From Anaerolineales bacterium (GTDB lineage: Bacteria > Chloroflexota > Anaerolineae > Anaerolineales > Villigracilaceae), in NCBI GenBank assembly GCA_014860805.1, contig JACZJB010000206.1, forward strand, positions 1 through 64,000: a stretch of DNA of 64,000 bases, in the 5' to 3' direction. The position numbers and the translations under genes were made by a program. The notes beneath the pieces were generated by a model, which was not told the DNA's origin, searched no databases, and saw nothing but the letters and a program-made list of their open reading frames with translations. Positions 10,337 through 18,040 of this stretch are shown here, piece by piece; position 1 is the first letter of the stretch, and each line of letters begins with the position of its first letter.

Positions 10337-10338
10337 GG

Positions 10339-11655
10339 TTAGGTAATCCTTGCCTGTTCGTTCAACCAGGTTTTGATGGGAGAGCCCGAGCCATTAATGT
10401 GTTCATCTACGGCGCGGGAGTAATTGTTCATGAAGTTCGTTAATTCCTGCGGGGGCCTCTGATGGAACTGGAGCAGCACTTTCAGCCATTCCATTTCATT
10501 TGTTACGTGTTCCATGTCTCCGAATTGCAGGGCTGCGATGATGTTGTCACCCAGAAAATGGATGCCGGTGTTGAGTTGTTCCGGATCAATCGAAAGAGGC
10601 TGTACCAATTCTTTAAGGGTGTTTTCAATGTACGTGCGGCGTGAACTGAATGCCTGTAAGGCGGTCGTATATTTCTGTGGAACCGCTTTTGTATCTTTTA
10701 CATTTCCCTTAACTTTTAGTAATTTCTCAACCTGGTCAATGGAAGAATCCACAGCGTTGCCGAGATAATAGCCCGGGATGTGGTTTGTGAGGGTGGGCCG
10801 CAGGGTAAAGATGCGTCCCCCGTAGCCGATGGGAATGTTCAAGCCCGAAAGAGAGAAAGCGGTTGTTTGCAAAGCCGCTGCGCTGATCAGCGATTGCGCA
10901 ACCAGGAGCACCAGGTTCGCTTTTACTTTTGAGACGGTTTCTTCAAAACGTTCCGCTGGAACATTGGCGCCGAGGTAGATCACGTTCAGTCCGCGGCGGC
11001 GCAGAAGCAGCGAAAGCATCAGGGGCGTGAACGTGTGCCACTCTCCGGGCGGGCAGCCTACCAAAACTGTCTGCGGGCGGGTGGGGATAGGTGAGGCGCT
11101 TAGCAACGCGTCGAGTCGTCGCATGGCCAGACCTGACGCGAAATGCTCCTGCTGAACCGATGCACGGTTTTCATACCAAAGACCGCCGATCTCCGACATG
11201 CCTTTTTGCAGGACGTCCATGCAGACCGATTCTACGGAGAACATGGAAAAGGCTTTGTTGAGCGCCTGCTCGGCATTTGTTTCGTTGAAGCTTATGCAGG
11301 CGTTGATCCATTGTGCGCGAATCGTATCAAGGGTGGTGTCTGGGGCGGCGTTGGCAGAAGTCGTTTGGGCAGAGGCAAAACTTGAAGATGTGTAACCAGC
11401 CAGCGGGTCCAGACCGGAAGCGAGGTGTTCATTCCACAGATCCACAGCCCGCGAGATGGAGAGTCCCTCTGCCTGCCGTGCGATCAGCCATTTGATGGTC
11501 TCGATATCATATTGCGAATACAAACGGTGCCCGCCTGCACTGCGGTTTGGCGTGGGTAATCCGTAGCGGCGTTCCCAGGCGCGCAGGGTGTCGGCGGCGA
11601 GACCGGTTTCAAGTAAGACGGCTTTTAAGTTGAAGGCAGGGGATTTACTGAACAT
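10339..11655 (-). CDS. MerR-family regulator with B12-binding domain, CarH/LitR-like photoreceptor
   Basis: N-terminal MerR HTH (AADTLRAWERRYGLPTPNRSAGGHRLYSQYD); W-x9-EH motif (WYENRASVQQEH); E-x-H cobalamin motif (PPGEWHTFTP); Rossmann-type B12-binding domain. Confidence 0.9.
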   Translation of the reverse strand: MFSKSPAFNLKAVLLETGLAADTLRAWERRYGLPTPNRSAGGHRLYSQYDIETIKWLIARQAEGLSISRAVDLWNEHLASGLDPLAGYTSSSFASAQTTSANAAPDTTLDTIRAQWINACISFNETNAEQALNKAFSMFSVESVCMDVLQKGMSEIGGLWYENRASVQQEHFASGLAMRRLDALLSASPIPTRPQTVLVGCPPGEWHTFTPLMLSLLLRRRGLNVIYLGANVPAERFEETVSKVKANLVLLVAQSLISAAALQTTAFSLSGLNIPIGYGGRIFTLRPTLTNHIPGYYLGNAVDSSIDQVEKLLKVKGNVKDTKAVPQKYTTALQAFSSRRTYIENTLKELVQPLSIDPEQLNTGIHFLGDNIIAALQFGDMEHVTNEMEWLKVLLQFHQRPPQELTNFMNNYSRAVDEHINGSGSPIKTWLNEQARIT

Positions 11656-11664
11656 AAAATATCC

Positions 11665-13200
11665 TTAGGCTGGGGTTAAGGTGGGGTTGACCACCTTTTG
11701 CACAGCTATTGTACCTTCTTCTTTAAGGATTCGCTCGGTTGTCAGGCGGGCGGAGAGCAAAACGATGGGCAGACCTGTGCCAGGGTGGGTGGATGCGCCC
11801 GCGAAGTACAGGTTCTTGTATTGCTTGTGGCGATTGTGCGGACGCAGATAGCCGACCTGCCAGAAGTTGTGACTCAGCCCGAAAGCCGCCCCATTTACCA
11901 GATTGAAACGTTCTTTCCACACTTTGGGCTGGTACACCATCTCAAACTTGATGTTCTGCTCGAGGTCGGTTGCTCCTAATTCATTCGCGAGACGGGTGAG
12001 CACGGTCTGGCGGGCACGCTTGACCATCGCATCCCAATCTTGTTCGCTGCGTGCATCAAGATGACCGACGGGCACCAAAACATAAAGCGTGTCCTGTCCG
12101 TTGGGTCCTGCAGCGGGATCTGTGCGCTTCGGCGCGTGGACGTAGAAGGACGGCACGTCAGGCAGAGTGTGGTCATTGAATATCTGATCGAAGGATGCCT
12201 TGTAATCGCCGCCGAGGAAAACATTGTGATGCGCGATCTGCGGATATTCCTTCTTTGTTCCCCAATAAAACATAATGGTGGAGCAGGTATAGAGTTTTTC
12301 TTCCACAAGCTTTTTTGCTTCGGCACGGTCAGGCAGCAGTTGGTCGTAAATATACGGAAGGTCTGCATTGCCGACAAAAATATCTGCCGTGTAGGTCTTG
12401 CCGTCTTCTGTGATCACGCTTTCCACTTTGGATTTACCCGTGTTGATCTTCTTCACCGGGGCGTTGTAAATAAAAGTCACGCCGTGTTTTTCAGCGACTT
12501 TGGTAAGCGCCTGAATGCCGGCGTACATCCCGCCCATGGGATACCAAACCCCTTCAGCCAATTCCGTGTATTGCAGCAGAGAGTAAGTGGCTGGGGCATC
12601 GTAGGGACTTAATCCCAGATACATATTTTGGAAGGTGAAGGCAGCTTTCAAGCGTTCGTCTTTGAAGAAGCGGCTGGTGTTCTTGTAATGTTTGCCTAAT
12701 GCCTTTAATTGAAAGATGAGCGGCAGGTTGGACAGGCTGAAATATTCGAAGATGTTGAAAAAATTTCTACCCACGAATTTCTCGAGCGAAACTTTGTAGT
12801 GTTTGCTGCCCTCTGCAATGTAATTCAGAAACCCTGTAAAAGCGGTCTTTTCCACTTTCTCAAGCTGGGTCTGCATTTTGCCAATGTCGGAAGTCAGTTC
12901 CAATTCCAAGCCATCATCAAAGCGGACTTTGTATGTCGGGTCAATGCGGCGCAGGTCGAGGTGGTCGCTCATCTTTTCGCCGAGTGCTGCGAAGGTTTCT
13001 TCCCAAACTTCGGGCATCAGAAACAGGGTAGGGCCAATGTCGAAGCGGTGTCCATCGCGGATAATCTGGTTGCAGCGCCCGCCCGGAGTCTCGTTCTTTT
13101 CCAGCACGGTTACTTCATATCCATTTTTAGCAAGTCGGGCAGCGGTTGCGATTCCGCCGATTCCTGCGCCGATCACTACGGCGGTTTGTCTTTTAGTCAT
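11665..13200 (-). CDS. crtI: Phytoene desaturase (CrtI)
   Basis: VIGAGIGGIATAARLAKNGYEVTVLEKNETPGGRC; C-terminal YFAGASTHPGTGLPIVLLSARL. Confidence 0.95.
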   Translation of the reverse strand: MTKRQTAVVIGAGIGGIATAARLAKNGYEVTVLEKNETPGGRCNQIIRDGHRFDIGPTLFLMPEVWEETFAALGEKMSDHLDLRRIDPTYKVRFDDGLELELTSDIGKMQTQLEKVEKTAFTGFLNYIAEGSKHYKVSLEKFVGRNFFNIFEYFSLSNLPLIFQLKALGKHYKNTSRFFKDERLKAAFTFQNMYLGLSPYDAPATYSLLQYTELAEGVWYPMGGMYAGIQALTKVAEKHGVTFIYNAPVKKINTGKSKVESVITEDGKTYTADIFVGNADLPYIYDQLLPDRAEAKKLVEEKLYTCSTIMFYWGTKKEYPQIAHHNVFLGGDYKASFDQIFNDHTLPDVPSFYVHAPKRTDPAAGPNGQDTLYVLVPVGHLDARSEQDWDAMVKRARQTVLTRLANELGATDLEQNIKFEMVYQPKVWKERFNLVNGAAFGLSHNFWQVGYLRPHNRHKQYKNLYFAGASTHPGTGLPIVLLSARLTTERILKEEGTIAVQKVVNPTLTPA

Positions 13201-13249
13201 TATTTGTTTCTCCTTGAGTTTTCACAGGCAAATCACATTTCTGAAATCT

Positions 13250-13277
13250 ATTCTACCTCTTGTCTATTATTTGTCAA
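13250..13277 (-). promoter_or_regulatory. Predicted promoter of crtI operon
   Basis: TTGACA-N16-TAGAAT on minus strand (-35 13277..13272, -10 13255..13250). Confidence 0.75.
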
Positions 13278-13311
13278 GGTTTATTGTATATCTTTGCAAA
13301 ACCTTGACAAA
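13270..13311. promoter_or_regulatory. Candidate photoreceptor operator: perfect 13-bp inverted repeat over both -35 elements
   Basis: TTTGTCAAGGTTT (13270-13282), 16-nt spacer, AAACCTTGACAAA (13299-13311). Confidence 0.75.
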
Positions 13312-13331
13312 CTGGATAAATCCTGTAAAAT
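13304..13331 (+). promoter_or_regulatory. Predicted promoter of crtB
   Basis: TTGACA (13304-13309)-N16-TAAAAT (13326-13331). Confidence 0.75.
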
Positions 13332-13384
13332 TTCAACTATTGATTTCGAACTACTTTTGAAAGGTTCAAAGAGGAGAAGATACG

Positions 13385-14332
13385 ATGCAAGCACACGCCA
13401 ATTGGGAGCACCACTTACTTGATCTAGCCGGGCACATTCCCCATCCGTCCACGCGACCATTTTTTTCGTACTGGGCTGGCGACGACTCGCTGCGCAAAGC
13501 CTACAAACAAGCCGAAGTCATTACCGCTGAGCACAGCAAATCCTTCCATGTTGCGTCAGGCTTGCTTCCCGAAGAAAAACGTTCCGCAGTCCGCGCCTTG
13601 TATGCCTTCTGCCGCACCGTGGACGATATTGTAGATGAGGTCGAATTCAAAAAAGACCGCGACTTTGAATTGGATTACTGGCGAAACATTGTTCAAACCG
13701 CTTCTTCCTCCGCCGACGATTTGGTCGCTGCCGCATGGGCTGATACCCTCACCCGATACCATATCCCGCGCCATTACGCCCTGCAACTGATCGACGGCGT
13801 GGCGCGAGACCTTTCTCAAACGCGTTACCAAACTTTTGATGACCTCGCCACATACTGTTATGGAGTCGCATCCACAGTTGGCTTAATGAGCATGTATATC
13901 GTTGGCTTCAAAAGCCAGGATGCCGTGAAGTACGCCATCAAACTCGGCGTGGCTTTGCAAATGACCAACATCCTGCGTGATGTGGGGGAGGATTACCGCA
14001 ACGGGCGTTTGTACCTGCCGCGCGAAGAACTCATCCAGTACGGCATCCGCGAGCAGGACATTGCCGAAGGACGAGTATCCGATAACTGGCGGCAATTCAT
14101 GCGCTTCCAAATCGAGCGCACCCGCCAGCTTTACAAAGAATCATGGGCTGGCGTGAAAATGCTTGAACGTGAAGGACAGCTAGCCGTTGGCGCCGCGTCC
14201 ACGTTTTACAGCGGTATTTTGGATGATATCGAAAAGCATGATTACAACGTCTTCACCCGCCGCGCCTCTCTAAGCACATGGGGCAAGGTGAGCCGAATTC
14301 CAGGCTTGTGGATGAAGGTCCGTTCGTTATAA
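13385..14332 (+). CDS. crtB: Phytoene/squalene synthase family protein (phytoene synthase)
   Basis: ALYAFCRTVDDIVDE and QMTNILRDVGEDYRNGRLYLP motifs; divergent from crtI. Confidence 0.93.
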   Translation: MQAHANWEHHLLDLAGHIPHPSTRPFFSYWAGDDSLRKAYKQAEVITAEHSKSFHVASGLLPEEKRSAVRALYAFCRTVDDIVDEVEFKKDRDFELDYWRNIVQTASSSADDLVAAAWADTLTRYHIPRHYALQLIDGVARDLSQTRYQTFDDLATYCYGVASTVGLMSMYIVGFKSQDAVKYAIKLGVALQMTNILRDVGEDYRNGRLYLPREELIQYGIREQDIAEGRVSDNWRQFMRFQIERTRQLYKESWAGVKMLEREGQLAVGAASTFYSGILDDIEKHDYNVFTRRASLSTWGKVSRIPGLWMKVRSL

Positions 14333-14383
14333 GAAAAAACAGTAGAGAGGCTCTTCCAGCGGGAGAGGGGTTTAAAGGATTGT

Positions 14384-14417
14384 CCATACGGGATATTCAT
14401 ATGAATATCCCGTATGG
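14384..14417. repeat. Perfect 34-bp palindrome downstream of crtB
   Basis: CCATACGGGATATTCAT|ATGAATATCCCGTATGG. Confidence 0.9.
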
Positions 14418-14430
14418 TTTAAAATAAAGA

Positions 14431-15114
14431 ATGTCAAACTTCAGAAAAATTTTTGCGTCCCTTGCTTTATTACTTCTCGTCTCCTGTGGAGGTCCTGTGG
14501 CTGCACCTGCGTCATCGAATCAAACGTATCGTTATCTTGCTTTGGGTGATTCCTATACCATCGGCGAAAGCGTGGCAGAAGATGAACGCTGGCCCAATCA
14601 GCTGGCAACATTTATGGATTCTAGGAACATTGATGTCACCATTATTGCCCGCACAGGCTGGACCACGAGCGAGCTTTGGCAGGGAATCCAGGCCGCAGAT
14701 CCGCAAGGGACATACGACATGGTCTCTCTGCTGATCGGCGTCAACAATCAATACCGCGGATATGATATCGATGAATATCGCGAGGAATTTCGCTTTTTGC
14801 TGGGGAAAGCCATTGAGTTTGTGGGCGGGAAGCCTGAACATGTATTTGTGCTGTCCATTCCAGATTGGGGCGTTACACCTTTTGCCGCAGGCCGGGATCG
14901 CGGGCTGATTTCGAGCGAGATCGACGCATTTAATGCTGTTAATCTGGAAGAAGCTAAAAAAGCAAATGTTAACTATGTAGATGTCACGCCAATATCACGC
15001 GGAGCGGTAAACGATCCTTCATTGATAGCGGCAGATGGATTACATCCGTCTGGGAAAATGTACACGGAATGGGCAAAGCTGTCATTGCCGATAGCCCTTG
15101 GGATACTGGAGTAA
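14431..15114 (+). CDS. SGNH/GDSL-family hydrolase lipoprotein
   Basis: Lipobox LLLVSCGG; GDSYTIGE; C-terminal DGLHPSG. Confidence 0.88.
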   Translation: MSNFRKIFASLALLLLVSCGGPVAAPASSNQTYRYLALGDSYTIGESVAEDERWPNQLATFMDSRNIDVTIIARTGWTTSELWQGIQAADPQGTYDMVSLLIGVNNQYRGYDIDEYREEFRFLLGKAIEFVGGKPEHVFVLSIPDWGVTPFAAGRDRGLISSEIDAFNAVNLEEAKKANVNYVDVTPISRGAVNDPSLIAADGLHPSGKMYTEWAKLSLPIALGILE

Positions 15115-15145
15115 AATGAAGGCATAAATTCAAACGGAGAAATGT

Positions 15146-15553
15146 ATGCCCACGATCAAAGCCGTAAATCACGTAGCTGTTGTAGTAGATGATATGGGAA
15201 AATCCCTCAAATTCTGGCGGGACGCATTGGGGATTCAACTTCATGAACTGCGTGATGTCCCCGCCGAGAAATCGCAGGTGGCTTTCTTGCCCATTGCAGG
15301 CGCCGAGGTTGAGTTGGTCATGCCGACCACGGATGACTCTGGTATTGCCAAGTATCTTGCCAAACGCGGCCCTGGTATGCACCACCTCTGCCTGGAAGTG
15401 GACGATATCAATGGAATGATGTCTCAATTAAAAGCAAAAGATATTCGGCTGATCAATGAAGAACCCCGCTTTGCTGCGGATGGAAAAAAATATGCTTTCA
15501 TTCATCCAGAGTCGACGGGCGGGGTGTTGGTTGAGCTGTATCAGCTTGCTTAA
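15146..15553 (+). CDS. mce: Methylmalonyl-CoA epimerase-like VOC protein
   Basis: VNHVAVVVDDMGKSLKFWRDALG; HHLCLEVDDI; FIHPESTGGVLVEL. Confidence 0.88.
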   Translation: MPTIKAVNHVAVVVDDMGKSLKFWRDALGIQLHELRDVPAEKSQVAFLPIAGAEVELVMPTTDDSGIAKYLAKRGPGMHHLCLEVDDINGMMSQLKAKDIRLINEEPRFAADGKKYAFIHPESTGGVLVELYQLA

Positions 15554-15562
15554 TAATTAGCA

Positions 15563-17005
15563 ATGCCAGAGAATATTGACGACATCCTGAAAAATGAATG
15601 TGGCCTTTTAAAAGACCGCCCCGTTGTTGTGGGGGTTTCCGGCGGACCGGACAGCCTGTGCTTGATGGAGACCTTGCGCAAGGCGGGATATCCCGTCATT
15701 GTTGCTTATTTCGATCATCAGCTTCGTCCCGAGTCAGCGGCGGATGCGCGCATGGTGGAGAAAACCGCCAATCGTTTAATGCTCGCCTGCTATTTGGATG
15801 GCGCTGATGTGCGCGCTCATGCCGAGGGAAAGAAACTTTCCATTGAAGAAGCCGCTCGAAACTTGCGTTACAGGTTTTTGTTCAACCTTGCCCGCCGCTA
15901 CAATGCCCAGGCAGTAGCTGTTGGGCATACGGCAGATGATCAAGTAGAGACCGTATTGATGCACTTTCTGCGCGGCAGCGGCATTGCCGGCTTGAAGGGT
16001 ATGTCTTACCGATCCGTCATCCCTGTTTTTGATCCGGAGATTCCTGTTGTCCGTCCCCTTTTGGATATGTGGCGCGAAGAAACCGTTGTCTATTGCGCGG
16101 TCAATGGGCTGCGTCCGCATTATGACTCAAGCAACGATTCATTGAATTTCCAGCGGAACCGTATCCGGCATATCTTAATCCCCAATCTTGAAACATATAA
16201 TCCAAAATTCCGTACCGCTGTGCTGCGCATGTCACAATCGCTAAAAGGCGATTACACATTCGTGATGGAAACGCTTGAGACTGCGTGGAAGCAGACGGTT
16301 CTTACTGTGGATAAGGAATCCGTCACTTTTGATTTTTCTCTGCTCTCGAACTGCTCGCTCGGACTCCAGCGCAATCTGGTCAAACACGCCATGCAAATGC
16401 TTCGCCCCGGCATAGATGTCACGTTCTCCGTGTTGGAGCGGGCGACAAACTTAATTAAACAAGGCGCTTTATCTTCACGCGTTGATTTGAAGGCTGGTCT
16501 GCGTATGTTCCGCGAGTCAGATTTGATTTATATCAGTACCCTGGATGCTGAATTGCCTTTTGACCTGTGGCCCCAGATGCCGGGCGACCTTCCCGTTCCC
16601 ATTACACCTCCTCAGCAGGTTGCGCTCGCCGGCGGTTGGAAGATCGGTTGTGAACGCTGGCATCTTCCGATATTAGCCAGGGAGCAAGCTGAACGAAACG
16701 ATGACCAATTCCAGGTCTGGTTGGATGCGGAGCGTTTGCCGGATACGCTTCATCTGCGGTCACGTCATCAAGGCGACCATTTCGCGCCGCTGGGGATGGG
16801 CGGACATTCGCAGAAGCTTTCCGATTTTTTTGTGAACGAGAAGGTGCCGCATCGTGCGCGCGAACACTGGCCCTTATTATGTGCCGGTGATGAAATTATT
16901 TGGGTTCCGGGTTATCGTCCCGCGCATCCTTATCGGTTAACCGACACAACACGAAAGGTTTTTTATCTTTCTGTTCTCCGCCCGTCTGAAAAAGGTTCAG
17001 AATAA
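15563..17005 (+). CDS. tilS: tRNA(Ile)-lysidine synthase
   Basis: VVGVSGGPDSLCL PP-loop; HTADDQVETVLMHFLRGSG; RNRIRH. Confidence 0.94.
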   Translation: MPENIDDILKNECGLLKDRPVVVGVSGGPDSLCLMETLRKAGYPVIVAYFDHQLRPESAADARMVEKTANRLMLACYLDGADVRAHAEGKKLSIEEAARNLRYRFLFNLARRYNAQAVAVGHTADDQVETVLMHFLRGSGIAGLKGMSYRSVIPVFDPEIPVVRPLLDMWREETVVYCAVNGLRPHYDSSNDSLNFQRNRIRHILIPNLETYNPKFRTAVLRMSQSLKGDYTFVMETLETAWKQTVLTVDKESVTFDFSLLSNCSLGLQRNLVKHAMQMLRPGIDVTFSVLERATNLIKQGALSSRVDLKAGLRMFRESDLIYISTLDAELPFDLWPQMPGDLPVPITPPQQVALAGGWKIGCERWHLPILAREQAERNDDQFQVWLDAERLPDTLHLRSRHQGDHFAPLGMGGHSQKLSDFFVNEKVPHRAREHWPLLCAGDEIIWVPGYRPAHPYRLTDTTRKVFYLSVLRPSEKGSE

Positions 17006-17040
17006 AAAAGTCCCGTTCCATGGAACGGGACTTTTTTATT
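17001..17040. terminator. Bidirectional terminator, perfect 40-bp palindrome
   Basis: AATAAAAAAGTCCCGTTCCATGGAACGGGACTTTTTTATT. Confidence 0.9.
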
Positions 17041-17939
17041 TATTTGATTTCGCCATTTAATTGTCTGAGTTTTATGAACAATTCGCGCCATTGAATTTTT
17101 GAGACGCCCAGCTTTTGACGAATTTTATCCACTTCCACCCCAGATTGATAATCGCGCAGAGCGCAAGTCCAGCGGCACATATCAAAAGATAGGTGTTTGC
17201 TGAGACCGGCTTCTTCGCCTATATCTTCCAGCAGATATTCAAGTCTGCGCGGCGACCAGGCGAATACCTGGTCCACAGGCTGGTATTGGGCGAGATATTC
17301 CTTGTAAGCGGCAATCCAGTCTTCATCCAAATCTATTTTGCGTTCCTTGTAGCGGTTGGCTGGACTTGCGTAGCGGACAAATAGATGCGGGCCGTTCTTC
17401 GAATCAAGGTCAATATGATTGATATGAATGCCAAGGCATTCGCTTTTCTTGATGGCGGTTGTCAGCAAAAGATAGACGAGGGTATATGGGCGGGCATCAG
17501 GCTTCTTTTCACGGCGGTGACGGTCTGCGGCAAGTAAGACGGCTTCGTACTCACTCTCTGTCAGCACTTGCGGAATTGGGCTAATGGCGGAGCGCTGCAG
17601 GACTTTTTCAGCCGGGTCAATGGCGAGAGCGCCATGCTGGTTCAACCAGCGGAAAAATGATTTGACAGAAGTTATACGCCGCGAGAGGGTTTTGGGGCTG
17701 CATGGAATGCCTCTTTCCTTTTCCATCCAGGCGAAGAAGCGATTGAGATCGTCTGTGGTGATCGCGCCAATGTTTTGGTCCGGAGCAATGAATTGATTGA
17801 GCAGCCGCGCATCCGAAAGGAATGCTTTTACGGTATTGGCGGAGCGCCCTTGGTCGTACAGGAACATTTCCCAGCCATTGATGGCGGCTGGAAGTAAAGT
17901 CTTTGAATTGATATGTGCCGAATCAGTTGATTTTGCCAT
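17040..17939 (-). CDS. Tyrosine-recombinase-fold (XerC/D-like) protein with degenerate active site
   Basis: SAM-like core-binding N-domain (SANTVKAFLSDARLLNQFI..SPKTLSRRITSVKSFFRWL); C-domain aligns gaplessly to Xer motifs with catalytic substitutions. Confidence 0.8.
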   Translation of the reverse strand: MAKSTDSAHINSKTLLPAAINGWEMFLYDQGRSANTVKAFLSDARLLNQFIAPDQNIGAITTDDLNRFFAWMEKERGIPCSPKTLSRRITSVKSFFRWLNQHGALAIDPAEKVLQRSAISPIPQVLTESEYEAVLLAADRHRREKKPDARPYTLVYLLLTTAIKKSECLGIHINHIDLDSKNGPHLFVRYASPANRYKERKIDLDEDWIAAYKEYLAQYQPVDQVFAWSPRRLEYLLEDIGEEAGLSKHLSFDMCRWTCALRDYQSGVEVDKIRQKLGVSKIQWRELFIKLRQLNGEIK

Positions 17940-18040
17940 AATATGTCCTTGCGCAATAGCGCATAGTCTTTTCGTATAGTTTAGCGAATCTGACGGGGGT
18001 TGTCAACTGGGTATTTGGGCAGTTATTGCACAATGAGATA

